Positions 44,630 to 55,610 of a DNA stretch of 64,000 bases are shown here, piece after piece (position 1 is the first letter of the stretch; each line of letters begins with the position of its first letter). Origin of the DNA: Isoetes taiwanensis (lineage: Eukaryota; Streptophyta; Lycopodiopsida; Isoetales; Isoetaceae). The position numbers were made by a program, and so were the translations under genes. The stretch spans positions 2,725,377 through 2,789,376 of the forward strand of contig JAJEKV010000082.1 of the NCBI GenBank assembly GCA_021234155.1, written 5' to 3'. Below the pieces are notes generated by a model. That model worked only from the letters and a program-made list of their open reading frames with translations. It was not told where the DNA came from and made no database searches.

Positions 44630-47436
44630 ATGCAAATTCAGACTGTCAGGCTAAATCTTCAATCTGATCCTCTAAATCCTGTTTTACACTTGCAAGAAAG
44701 TGCTCTGGAGCAATCAATTAAAAACATTGAAGATTTTGAGGCCAAAGGTGCTGCCATTAGGTCCAAAGTTAAATTTTATTCCTCAATGGATAGTAGCAAT
44801 TCCAAATTCTTTTTTAGAATTGCTAAAAATAGGCTTCTCAAGAGTCAGCTCACTTCTATTACCAATGATCAGGGCAGTATTCTACATTCATCTAAAGATA
44901 TTGCTGACTTCTTCTATTCAAAATATTGCAATATCTTTGCTTCTAACTCTGATATTCCATGGTCTGATGCTCCTGCTTCTGATTTCATTTTAGCCTTGCC
45001 AAGGGTAAAAGCCCGGGTCCTGATGGCCTACCTCCAGAATTCTTCCTTCATTTCTGGGATGAATTTAAATTTGATCTTACATCTATGGTTCATGGTTTCT
45101 GGCTCAACAATCATCTTCACCCTGCTATCTCCTCAGGGTTTATCTCTCTTATCCCAAAAGTGGATTGCCCTTCTATGTTCAATGAGTGGAGACCAATTTC
45201 TTTGACCAATTCCACTTACAAAATATGTGCCAAGATCTTAGCAAATAGAATCAAGGGATTTTTGCTAAAGAATATTAGTCTGCATCAGTCTGCTTTCCTT
45301 CCCAATAGGTTCATATTGGATAATTATATTGCTGCTATGGAGGGCTTGCACTGGGCCAGAACTTCGAATCAAAATTGTGTTCTCCTCAAGCTAGATTTCT
45401 CCAAAGCTTTTGACACTGTGAGGTGGGACTTCCTAATTCTATCTCTAAGAAAAATAGGAATTCCTACAAAAATTATTGATCTTATCATGGGGCTTAATTT
45501 TCGTGCTCAATCTGCAATCCTAGTTAATGGCACTCCTGGCAAATTCTTTAATTTACAAAAAGGGGTAAGACAAGGATGCCCTTTGGCTCCATATCTGTTT
45601 ATCATAGTGGCTGAGCAGCTTACCAAAATCATTATGCACCATCAAAATTGTGGCAATCTAAAAGGCTTAAACATGCCAGGGGATGATTCACAACTTACTA
45701 TGCTGCAGTATGCAGATGATTCCTTCAGCTTCTTACACAATGATGTTAGCAATATTGAATTCTTCATCAAGATCTTAAAGGATTTTAGTGCAGCATCTGT
45801 TATCTATCTAAATATGGCCAAGTGTGTAATTATTGATGCTAATGATCAGCCTGATATCTTAGGTATCAAATGCATTCCAGTAAATCAGACCTCCACTTTG
45901 TTAGGAATGCCTTTGGCCTTGGATATTTCAATTAAAGATCTTTGGTTTCCTATTGTCTCAAAAATCAGAAAGAAGCTAAAAAACTATGGTAGTTGTCTTT
46001 CAAATGCAGGCAGAACAATTATTGCATCCTCTGTGCTTGCAAGTTCTCATATTTATTTTTCTTCTGCCTTGCTTGCTCCCAAATGCATTTACCTGCAGAT
46101 TGAAAAGATAATTAGAAACTTCATATGGGGCAAACATCATATGGTCAGTTGGAAATATGTCACTCAGAGTAAAAAGGCAGGGGGTCTTGGTTGCAAAAAC
46201 CTTCAACTCCAGGGCTATGCTTTAGCAGGTAAATATGTTTGGAGGGCCTTGCTCAACCAAAATAATCTTGCTGCTAAATTTATTTATTTTTGGCTGAACA
46301 AAAGCACAATAGATGGTCATCCTACAATTGAGCATGCTTTGCCATCTTCTGCTTTCAATAGGCTTAAGCCAACTGCCAACTCGTCTCCTCTAATGAGAAA
46401 TCTTATTACTGCTTGGAATAATGTGCATACTGCTTACTGCCATAGTGCCATTAATCAGGCTCATAAGGAAATGAGTATTTTCTGGAATCCTGCCCTGGCT
46501 AAAGCTAATTTGGTCCCTTTGGCAATCAACCATCCTAGAATTTATAAGAAATGGACATCTGCTGGCATCAAAACTTTAGGAGACATTTGGTTCAATGGCA
46601 GATGGATTACTTGGACCAGATTCAAAGCCATGGTCAATGGTACCTCTACTGACAGGGCACTCTTTAAGTACATTCTAAATAAGGTGTCTACTTATAGTCT
46701 GCATGATTCTACCTCAGCTCTTATTGACTGGAATCACAAAGGTAAATACCTTTATAAAGTTGCCCCTATCTATAAATTCTTGGCAAATGACAATCAAATT
46801 TCTAAAGCTTGCCTTTACTGAAATATTCCTGCTGAATCTGGAATCTCTCTTTTTAAGAATGTATGGAATTCATATTGTGCTCCTAAAATATCTTATTTTA
46901 TCTGGTTGCTTGCAAACAAGAGCATTCCCAATTTGGAGACTTTATGTAGACACTTCTTGTATGCTAATGCTAATGTCCCAAATAATTCTGTCTTAAATCC
47001 ATCTTGCCCTCTTCTTTGCAATAATATTGAGGATATTGACCATATTTTCTCATGTCCAAAACTTACTACTTTCTGGAACTGGTTTGAACATGTTTTCCAA
47101 ATTAGCAGACCAAGGAGTATTGTTAGCTTTCTTATTTCTGATAATAAAGTTAAAAACTCTATTTCTTTCATAGCTTTATGGAATATTTGGAAACATAGAA
47201 ATAGATGTTTGCATGGGGGGTATACCATCTCTATATTCTGGATTAAATTGCAGGTTATTTATGATGTTGAACTGACAGTTACTGCCTATAAGCATAAAAA
47301 TGGTGACTCACAAATTGACAATAGCTGGTTATCTATTGGGAATTTCTCAGGAGCTTATGGTTTCTTTAAACTATTTTGTAATCAAACATTGCCTAATTCT
47401 GAATCTGTTCATGCTAGATTATCTGAGGAATTGTAA
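44630..47436 (+). pseudogene. LINE ORF2: linker, reverse transcriptase, zf-RVT
   Basis: RT copies the element's RNA at the nicked target. 44630-45000 is the linker (EDFEAKGAAIRSKVKF). One frameshift near 45003 precedes GKSPGPDGLPPEF, the start of RT. From 45085 RT motifs are intact: EWRPISLTNSTYKICAKILA, LLKLDFSKAFDTVRWDFL (first catalytic Asp), KGVRQGCPLAPYLFI and QYADDSFSFL (YADD). A TGA at 46819-46821 interrupts the same frame, which then continues through FIWLLANKSIPNLETLCRH and CPLLCNNIEDIDHIFSC (zinc-binding CxxxC..H..C) to TAA at 47436. Only one shift and one stop in 2.8 kb suggest a fairly recent insertion. Confidence 0.92.
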
Positions 47437-47878
47437 AGTCAAGCTCAATCTTGACCTCGATGATGCTGAAGTCTACAAATTTCATCACCCAAGGAAATTA
47501 TCTGTTCATAGAATTTGGGACTACAACCAGTGGACTGGATCAGTAAGGGGAAGACTAATTCAAAGTATTCAGCAGGTTCAGCAGAAAGAATTAGAATGGG
47601 GTAATGAATTCTGCAAGGAAACATATCTCATGATCATACTCTATAGGTTCTTGGAGAATAACAGTGCAAACATGGCAGAACAACAGTTTCAGTTTTATAG
47701 GGAATGCTACTATTATCATAGGGGAAGGGCAGATTGTTATGGCACCATGATCCACCTCATGTCCACTTGTAACTCAGACAGGTTGATTGAGTTAGTTAAC
47801 TGGGGAAACAATGGAAGTCCCATTCTGCAGCCTCACTTTCGAGACCACTTCCATTTCTTGGACAATTATGAATTTTGA
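47437..47878 (+). CDS. Extra 3' frame downstream of LINE ORF2, unknown
   Basis: An open frame overlapping the ORF2 end (from 47300) continues about 147 codons beyond the ORF2 stop. The residue mix is protein-like: LDLDDAEVYKFHHPRKLSVH, RIWDYNQWTGSVRGRLIQSI, FQFYRECYYYHRGRADCYG. It is rich in aromatic residues and His and does not match RNase H or the zinc-knuckle regions known from some plant LINEs. It could be a separate 3' ORF or the ORF2 C-terminus displaced by a frameshift. Function unknown. Confidence 0.45.
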
Positions 47879-48309
47879 TACTCTTTGTCTTACCTCTGTT
47901 TGGCTCCTTTTTATTCAGGTTCTTTATCAGATTATTGGCTCTTTGGTATCTGCAGCTGCTTCTCAAACTATCAAGTTTTACCTGCCTGATGGAGCAACCC
48001 GGCCTTGTATGGAGGTTTTTTCAAGAGTTCTTTCATACAACTAAACAGAAGGCAATTTCACAGAAGGCAATTTTGAAGAGATTCTTTAACATTTAGTTTT
48101 GAATTTTATGATCATGAACTTTCATGCATAAAGTTTAAATCCTAAATTACATGCTACTTTTGATGCTACTTCTGATTTGAATTGAGGCTACTTCTTATCT
48201 CAATTCCTATTATGATGATCAAATATTTGATCTCAACTCTATGTTTATTTATTTTCCATAATTAATGACTAAAAAGCTTCACTCTTTCAAAAAAAAAAAA
48301 AAAAAAAAA
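47879..48309 (+). other. LINE 3' UTR and poly(A)
   Basis: Noncoding, with TTTATTTATTTTCCATAATT before the junction CACTCTTTC and 21 A. Confidence 0.75.
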
Positions 48310-48927
48310 TTTCATAAGTCCACCCCAAAATTTGCTACAGAATAGGGGATCCCTATCTGTTATGATTGCATCTGGCATTCCATGGATCTTAAATATTTCC
48401 TTTAAGAAAATGTTGCTGGCTTGCGGAGCAGTCATGCTAGATTTGCAAGGAATAAAATGAGCCTGTTTAGACAACCTGTCTACTACTGTCCAAATTTGAT
48501 CATTCTTGTGGATAGTCTTTGGTAACCCTTGGATAAAATCCATGGTAATATGCTTCCATGGTTTTTCTGGGATAGGCAAAGGTTGTACTAATCCAGCAGG
48601 CTTACCAGTAGAAGCTTTTATTTGTTGGCAAATAAGACATGCTTTGACATATTTTCTTACATCTCTTTCAAGCTTTGGCCAAAAGAAACGTCGTTTAACA
48701 GTCGCCAAAGTAGCTTGAATTCCTCTATGACCGGAGTATGGAGGTGCATGACATTCCTGTATAACCTTCAACATGTATGCTTGCGTAACATAAGTACGAT
48801 TTCGATAGAATAATAATCCATTATGGATTCTATACTCTGATAAAGGATCTCTTCCATTCTTTTGTACCTGTGTATATGGAGTAGCAAAGGAGGAGTCATT
48901 CATATACTCTTCTTTCATTGGTTCCAA
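48310..48927 (-). pseudogene. Gypsy integrase, N-terminal zinc finger and catalytic core part
   Basis: The HHCC zinc-binding region is visible (CHAPPYSGHRG ... CLICQQIK), then ITMDFIQGLPKT with the first catalytic Asp and IITDRDPLF with the second. The frame reaches GLMK at the target duplication and runs into the LINE poly(A), read as Phe codons. The third catalytic residue is at 44.4 kb beyond the LINE. Confidence 0.92.
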
Positions 48928-49230
48928 ATCAACAAATTCTGCTACAGATATAGCTTGAATATTTATCCGGCTTAATGCATCTGCAACCTAGTTCTCCTTC
49001 CCAGGCTTATATTCAAGCTGCATCCCTTCAAAATCCTTTATAGTGTCAATGAGCTTTAATTGCCGTGCATTGATAATATCCTGCATTTGTATATGTTTCA
49101 AACTTTGCTGATCGAAACGAGCCACAAACTTGGATCCCATAAGATAATGCCTCCACTTCTTAAGTGCATGAACTAAGGCAATTAATTCCTTTTCATAAGT
49201 GTTATACTTTTGCTCTAAGGGTTTGAGCAT
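48928..49230 (-). pseudogene. Gypsy RNase H domain
   Basis: Reads LKPLEQKYNTYEKELIALV then HALKKWRHYLMGSKF and LEYKPGKEN, the typical gypsy RNase H. A TGA stands immediately before it (end of RT) and a TAG after PGKEN, before VADALSR; both are explained by C-to-T changes. The frame is otherwise continuous with RT and integrase. Confidence 0.9.
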
Positions 49231-50155
49231 TCAGCTGACATAAGCTAATGGATGTCCATCTTGCATCAGTACTGCACCAATAGCATTTCCACTTGCATCC
49301 GAGCAAACTGTAAAAGGCTTATTCCAGTCAGGTAGCACTAATACTGGTTCAGTTGCCATGTTCTCTTTCAGGATTCGAAAAGCTTCCTCGGCTTCCGGAT
49401 TCCAAACAAAGGGGGTATCTTTCTTTAAAAACCTGCTAAGAGGAAGGGTTACTTTTGCGAAATCCTTCACAAATCTTCGATAGTAGCTGCATAACTGTAC
49501 AAAAGATCGTAAGTCTTTGAGAGGCCAATCAATAATAACCCTAATATTTTCGGGATCCATCCGTATGCCTTCTTTGGATATAATATGACCTAAATATCCA
49601 ACTTCTTGCATAAAGAATCTGCTCTTGGATTCGTTAACAAACAGCTTATTTTGTCTCAAAAGATCAAAAACCTGTTGAAGGTGCTGTTTATGCTTCTCAA
49701 TAGTTCTACTGTATATAAGTATATCATCAAAGAAGACTACAACACTTTTTCCTAGTACAGGAGCTAAAACTCTCCCCATGAGACGGCAGAAAGTTGCCGG
49801 GGCATTGGTCAGACCAAAAGGCATTACACAAAACTCGTAATGACCAAAAGTTGTTCTGAATGCTGTCTTACCAATGTCTTCTTCCTTTATTCGGATCTGG
49901 TGATATCCTGATTTCAAATCAATTTTGCTAAATATACAGGCACCTCGTAACTCATCAAATAAATCATCAACTCTAGGTACTGGAAATTTATCTTTGACAG
50001 TCAGCTTATTGAGAGCTCTATAATCCACGCACATTCTATATCCCTTATCTTTCTTTTTGATTAGGATAATGGGTGCGCCAAAAGGTGAACAGCTTGGCCG
50101 TATTAGCTGTCGTTCTAACATCTCTGCTATCTGTTTCTCAAGCTCTAATTTTTCA
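49231..50155 (-). pseudogene. Gypsy reverse transcriptase
   Basis: The motifs are complete: RPSCSPFGAPIILIKKKD, YRMCVDYRALNKLT, FSKIDLKSGYHQI (first Asp), FCVMPFGLTNAPATF, VVVFFDDILIYS (FDD catalytic pair), LFVNESKSRFF, VGYLGHIISKEG, then the thumb and SDASGNAIGAVL leading to RNase H. The start joins the protease region by a frameshift near 50155. This is the best-preserved domain. Confidence 0.95.
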
Positions 50156-50789
50156 AAATGACTGACTCTATAAGGTGCACCCTATTGGGAGATTGAGCGT
50201 TTTCTTGCAATTGTATTGCATGATCCTCAGGACGATGAGGAGGTAGATCTAAAGTTTCCTCATTGAAGAGATCGTCGAATTGTCTCCGAAAACTGTACAA
50301 CTCGAGAGGCACCTGTGATGGCGGATCAGAGTTTCTCAAGTAAATAAAGTATGATTCAGCTTCACCCTGTATTAACTTCTTAGCTTCAGAGTATGTCAGT
50401 AGGGGTTCAGCTTGAGATGTGGAATCTGTACACAGCTTCAAGGGTCGCCCTTCAACCATTATAGTTACTATCTTTTCCCTGTAATTAGGTCGGGCATCAT
50501 ACTGCTCCCGCCATCCAATTCCTAATGTCACATCCATAGTTCCTAGAGGGGCCATAATCAAAACTCTTTCTTCGGAATACTGCCCTATTTGGATGGGAGC
50601 TACCACATATTTATCACACTGGTTTCTAGGACCTTTCAAACCCTGCACAACTGTGATTTTTGTTTGGAAATCACAGATAGGTAATCCTAATTTATACACC
50701 AAGTCCTGCGAAATAAAGTCATGTGTTGAACCATCATCAAGTAAAACAGTCACATCTTGACCTTTTACTGAACCTTTCATCTTAAACAA
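50145..50789 (-). pseudogene. Gypsy protease region
   Basis: The aspartic protease motif is seen in VTVLLDDGSTHDFISQDL (DDGST in place of the common DSGAT). The region continues about 200 residues toward RT. It is separated from gag by one TAG in the same frame and from RT by a frameshift. Confidence 0.85.
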
Positions 50790-52084
50790 CTATGCTTCCG
50801 AAGATCCTGTATCGTCTTCTGACAAATTCTTTAGATATGCAATTTGCAGTCTCCCTTTTTCCTGTTCAATAGCTGCAAGCTTTCCTTTATTCCTCTCTTC
50901 TCCTTCCCTGGAAGTTTCTGGTCTACCTTCGACATGATGCGATTGAGCAACTTGCCTTTCCTTAGGCGGCGGCTCTTTAAACTGTACTTTCTTTGTATTT
51001 TTATCTGCCGGGCCCATATTCTTTGGGCAGTTGGATTGATAATGCGGACCTCCACAATTATAACATCCAGTCTTAGGCCCTTTACTCTGTTCCTGTTTGG
51101 CCTTCTGGCCATTATTAGAGCGTTCTCCATTCCTCCCATTAAACCTGGTTTTACGCTCTTCACGGCCCCTTTTATTTTTCTTATCTCTTCTATTTTCAAA
51201 ATTTTCACGCTTTGATCTTTTTTGTTCACGAGAAGGCGCTCCTTCCCATATAACTAACTTACGAGCCTTGGGGTTCAACTTTCGTTCTGCAGCTCCTGCT
51301 TTCTTAATAGCATCTTCCATGTTGACTGGCTCCATAAGATCTAACTCTGCAAATATGTCCTCCTTTAACCCATTCACAAACTTCCTTAAAAGTTCATGTT
51401 CACCCAAGTTCCTAACTTGTGAACCTAGATGACTAAATTTCATGTAATATTCGGACACTGTTTCACCATCATCCTGTTTAACAAGGTCCCATTCTTTTTG
51501 CAATATCCTGTAATAGTTTGCAGGCAGGTAATGGGCTTCAAATGCACTACAAAAAACTGCCCATGAGTTAACTTCAGGCTGCATCAATCTGCGACCTTGC
51601 CACCAAACTTGAGCTTGTTCATTTAAATATGTGTCCATGGCTTGCAGTTTCTCTTGTTCGGTCGCATTAACTCTCTCAAAGAACTTTTCCCATATACCCA
51701 GGAAACTTATTGCATTGGCTTGACAGACACTCCGCCAGTAGAGTATGGTAGATCAACTTTTTCCAACCATTTAGGAGCCTTATCCCTTTTAGTTGGCGTA
51801 TCAGTTTCAGTAGTCTTCAGAGGCTCTGGGTTGCCAGTATCTGGCGGCGGATTTTCAGGTGGTGGTGGATGCGCAGGTGGAGGGTCTCTGGGTAGTGGAG
51901 GTGGCTGGGCATTACTGGGAAGAAAACCATAGAGTAGAGCAATCTGCTCTAATTTGTACTGGTAATCCTCTGGGGATGTAGGTTGTGGCAGTGCTATCTG
52001 GGTAGTGATGAAATCAGCAGTCCTTAAGGCCTTCTGATATTGCTCTTCAGAGATATTGTAACGGTGTGCCATCATCACAGTCAC
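50790..52084 (-). pseudogene. Gypsy gag
   Basis: Gag forms the particle around the element RNA. The N-terminal part (52084-51707, MTVMMAHRYNISEEQ, Pro-rich end) and main part (to 50790) are in different frames, shifted near 51715. The main part has FERVNATEQEKLQAMDTYL, AQVWWQGRRL, the retrotransposon-gag stretch ILQKEWDLVKQDDGETVSEY, a basic region and one zinc knuckle CYNCGGPHYQSNC. It ends EDDTGSSEA at a TAG. Confidence 0.9.
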
Positions 52085-52101
52085 AGGTTCAAGAGCGGAC
52101 T

Positions 52102-52114
52102 GGCTCTGATACCA
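52102..52114 (-). other. Primer-binding site, tRNA-iMet type
   Basis: On the minus strand TGGTATCAGAGCC begins three bases after the 5' LTR. It complements the 3' end of plant initiator methionine tRNA, the usual primer of plant LTR elements. Confidence 0.92.
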
Positions 52115-52117
52115 ACT

Positions 52118-52762
52118 TGATACAACGAAGTAATCTTAAACAAATTCAACAACTAAAAACAAAAGAAAAACTTCTCTTCAATCTTTAGAAAGTTTAATCC
52201 ACCCAACCGGGTTCAGTCTTAATACAGGAAATCGTTATCCTGCTCTTGACTCAGCAGTCAGAATTGCAATCTTAAAGAATTTCAAAGGACAAACTCAAGC
52301 AAGGAAGGCTTTGACAAAGCAGGGAATTTGCTCAAGCTTGCAACCGGATTTCTACCTTAGATTTAGAGGAATCGGTTGTATATATAGGCGGAAACATTCT
52401 ATTATCGGACATCCATTTGTTTTACAAATATCCAGCAGAAAAAAGTAAAAGATCAAAGTTCGACTAATAATATCAATAGCTCGGCCTTTAACAGACCGGA
52501 TCATCCCCTTTTTTATCAGTTCCGGAAGATCCAGACTGATCCGGGATATTTTCCCGCTGAAATCTCGTGACCCTTTATCAGCCCTTGTTTTAATAATGTT
52601 CTTTTAATGCCAATGGTTCTTATAACATTAAATCTCTAAATTATCAACCTTGACCCTAGTGGCATAAGGGAAGCTACATCTAAATAATTTACTAATCTTT
52701 AAATATGGATTCTCGATGCGTGAGCCCGAACCGCTCCCCCAAGCCGGCATTGAGCCGTAACA
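52118..52762 (-). repeat. 5' LTR of the gypsy element
   Basis: 645 bp, about 97% identical by eye to 42763-43407. Flanked on the right by GGAGC. Confidence 0.95.
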
Positions 52763-52767
52763 GGAGC

Positions 52768-54239
52768 CGATATATTGCATATTATCTACGGTTCCATCGG
52801 TCTCTAAAGGCTCAAACACAGCTTGTTCAAACTTAAAAAAGTAGAAGTAAAAAGAATAACAAATAATTCAAAAGGAAAACCTGCTGTCCTATATCCTATC
52901 CATGCCAGAAATTCATACCAAAATGATGTCACTTGATAGCATAATGGTGGTTAAAGAAGTAAATCCACGCCAGAAATTCATACCAAAACAATGTCACTTG
53001 ATAGCATGTTGATGGCTAAAGAAGCAATCATTGTATAAGAAGCTTAAAAAATTGAATATACCTGTGCAGAAGAAGTCTCTGCTCCGAAATGAGATGGGTC
53101 TAAAAAAAATTAACCAGAATGGCACAGAGATAGTCTCACGCCTTATCAAAATCCATGCCTGTATCCATCAAAACCCAAAACCAGACCATACGTTTTCCCT
53201 TCCCTTCCGAGCTTGTTCAAACCTAAGAAAATCGAAGTAAAAGGAAGACAGAAAACTTACTGTAGAAAGGCTCAAAGCTTCCACCGACACTTTCCATGAG
53301 CTGTCGATGCCAATACCTAGTCGGGATAGCTTGAAACCTTGATCCATAATTGCATCCTCATCAGCAACCATGGCAGGGTTCCGAGGATAAGCCATCCGAA
53401 GGCAAATCCTAAGCCATCCGAAAGCAAATCCAGGAAAACTGAAGGACGACGTCCTCCATGCCGTTCATCGTGGCATATGCATGCCGGATTGGAAGGGTAG
53501 AAATAGAAAAGGGGCAAAAAAATCATCATAGATCATAGGAAATAATGATTTGCGATTTTTGGAAATCGGAATTCTATTCCGGCGTCTAAACTCCCTAAAA
53601 ACCTTAGGAAATGATGTTAAAAAGAATTCCAAAAAGGGTTTTCTCCAAACCGGAAAAACCGAATTTAAACAAGAGATACTATTCCACACTAGGCTCTACA
53701 CATATTTATCAGCATAGAATGTGTTATCCCATGTTAACGTCCCCTATGCTAATAATTACAAAGGTGCACTATAATTAGAACTGGAACATCCGACCTCTCC
53801 TATTTCAATGACCACACCAAGTCAAACAATATTATGTTACCTCGTACAACAACATACACGTTAATCTTTACAAACTGGTCACAAATTTGGCATAACACAA
53901 CCAATAACCCACTAAATATTTATCACCCATCCTGATCTATGAATTCGATGTCCTTGAATCTGTCAATCGAAATAAACCATCGAATTGCAATTCAAATTCA
54001 AACAATCAATGGTTTTTTCCAAGTTCCCACTTAAAATCAGAGCTAAATGTGAATTTTTAGAGCAATTTTTGGAAATTTATGGCCTGATTTGTTGCAGCGG
54101 CGAGGAATTTGGATTTCTTACCTTCGAAATTAGAAATGGATTGCATAATTAAAGAACAGGACTATACTCGATTTATTGGTTTAGCATGCTAGTTTGAGAG
54201 AGATGTTCTTGAGAGCTCATCTTAAAACTCTCAAACAGA
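52768..54239. other. Unassigned flank between gypsy and LINE
   Basis: A short direct repeat (CCAGAAATTCATACCAAAA, about 52905 and 52971) is present. Minus-strand frames at 53395-53168 and 53689-53317 have no known motif. Confidence 0.35.
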
Positions 54240-55605
54240 GTGCCAAAGATGTGCTTCCACCATACCGCTGCTAGTATGCAGCAACATTTACATGCTCTGC
54301 ACAGTTTCTGTGAGAACACAGGTCTGCGTGTTAATCTGCAAAAGACCAAGCTTTTGGTAGTTCAATCTTCTCGTCACAATGTTCCCCCTATGCACTATGA
54401 TAGCCGCGAAGTTGAAGTTGTAGATAGCTACAAGTATCTTGGTGTAGAATTCTGTAAGAACACACTCTGGGAACAGTGTATTACCAAGCGGGTGGCTGCT
54501 GGATGGAGAGCACTCTATGCAATGCAAAACAATTGTTTTTAGCAGAGAAATTCATGATTGGCCACGGAAAGCCCACTTGTTTAGGGCTTTGGTAGAGCTG
54601 TTTTCTTGTATGGTTCTCAAGTGTGGGGGCACGCCATTAGTGCTAGTGCTTGGGAGAGCTTGGAGCGGGTGCAAAAGTCCTTTCTCACTTACAGCCTTGA
54701 GTTAAAAGAACGGTGCCCTATCTTTGTTTCTTTTACAAGAGATGTGTTTTTGGCCTCTTCAACACGATACGCCATGAAGCGCCATCTCCACTATATCTGC
54801 AAGGTGCACCACATGGACGATGTTAGGTATCCTGTTCTTGCACTTGCCATGGCTGAATCTCCTCAGCGTTTGAAACGATGTTGGAAAGAGCATTGCACTA
54901 CATGGTTTGCACGTTGGGGTACATTAAACCGAGCATCGCCTCGATGCTTGCCGGTTCGATCCCGAGCTTTTGCAACAATATCTTAATGGTCGTTTTTCTC
55001 AAAAGATATGGGACGCAGATTACTTTGGCCCAAGTGAAAACGGTCATTATCATGCACACATAAATCCCACTTTGGCACGGGGCCCCAAGCTTATTTGCTT
55101 GCTTCATTGTCCAGAACAAGCTTGTAGCTATTGCATCAATTCGCCGCGGGGGGGGTGCAGTCCGGATTGAGAGGCGGTAGATGGGAGCGGCCGCGAATTG
55201 CCGCGCGAAGCGAGACTATGTGCCTGTTGCCGATTCTGGGTTATTGAAGATGAAAGCCATACTCTTCTGAGTTGCCCTGCTTTTGAGATAGTCCGGAATC
55301 ATTTTTCGACCTTAGCATTCCATTCCACGCTTCCACAACTTCTCAGCGCACCATCTGTGCATGACTTGGCATTATACATACTTGAGGTTCTAGATAAACG
55401 TCTGCAATTACTGAGCCCTCAGTAGTCATTATCTAAGCTTGTCTAGTATCATCATTACTGCAAAGGTTTTTCCCTTGAAAACCTTTCGAGGCAGGGGTTT
55501 TTTAATCCTAGTAGTAATGATTGTACTAGCCCATTGTATGGGTCCCATGACCTATTGGTCTTCGTGGACGTTAAAAAAACTATTCTATTCTATTCTATTC
55601 ATTGC
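54240..55605 (+). mobile_element. LINE with microsatellite tail (non-L1 type)
   Basis: 5'-truncated within the RT catalytic region: it starts AKDV where YADD is expected. It continues in broken frames: ASMQQHLHALHSFCENTGL, VNLQKTKLLV, SYKYLGVEFC, LFSCMVLKCG / YGSQVWGHAISASAWESLER, then a C-terminal zinc motif CACCRFWVIEDESHTLLSC. After the stop at 55425 the 3' UTR folds into nested stems (55442-55530), then GACC-TATT-GGTC, TTCGTGGACGTTAAAA and (TATTC)4 (55580-55601). No poly(A). This differs from the two poly(A) LINEs in the window. Confidence 0.85.
55442..55530 (+). other. Structured 3' UTR of the LINE (nested stems)
   Basis: Outer arms CTAGTATCATCATTACT (55443 on) and AGTAATGATTGTACTAG (to about 55529) pair. 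The inner hairpin is AAAGGTTTT/AAAACCTTT. GGGGTTTTTTAATCC lies between them. Confidence 0.7.
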
Positions 55606-55610
55606 AAACA

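Larger units (their letters stand above)
44590..48309 (+). mobile_element. L1-like LINE nested in the gypsy integrase
   Basis: 5'-truncated copy: no ORF1 or endonuclease. It begins in the EN-RT linker and carries RT, the zf-RVT domain, an extra 3' frame, a 3' UTR and poly(A) (48289-48309). It is flanked by the 11-bp duplication TTTCATAAGTC. The 3' junction before poly(A) is CACTCTTTC. It lies opposite to the host element's strand. Confidence 0.95.
42763..52762 (-). mobile_element. Ty3/gypsy LTR retrotransposon, chromovirus-like
   Basis: Complete element of 10,000 bp including a nested LINE; about 6.3 kb without it. Direct LTRs are 42763-43407 and 52118-52762 (645 bp each, TG...CA on the minus strand). 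The target duplication GGAGC is at 42758-42762 and 52763-52767. The primer-binding site and polypurine tract are present. Domain order on the minus strand is gag with zinc knuckle, protease, RT, RNase H, integrase, chromodomain-like end: the gypsy order. By hand count the LTRs differ at about 19 of 645 positions (about 3%). Stops and frameshifts in most domains show that it is dead. Confidence 0.95.
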
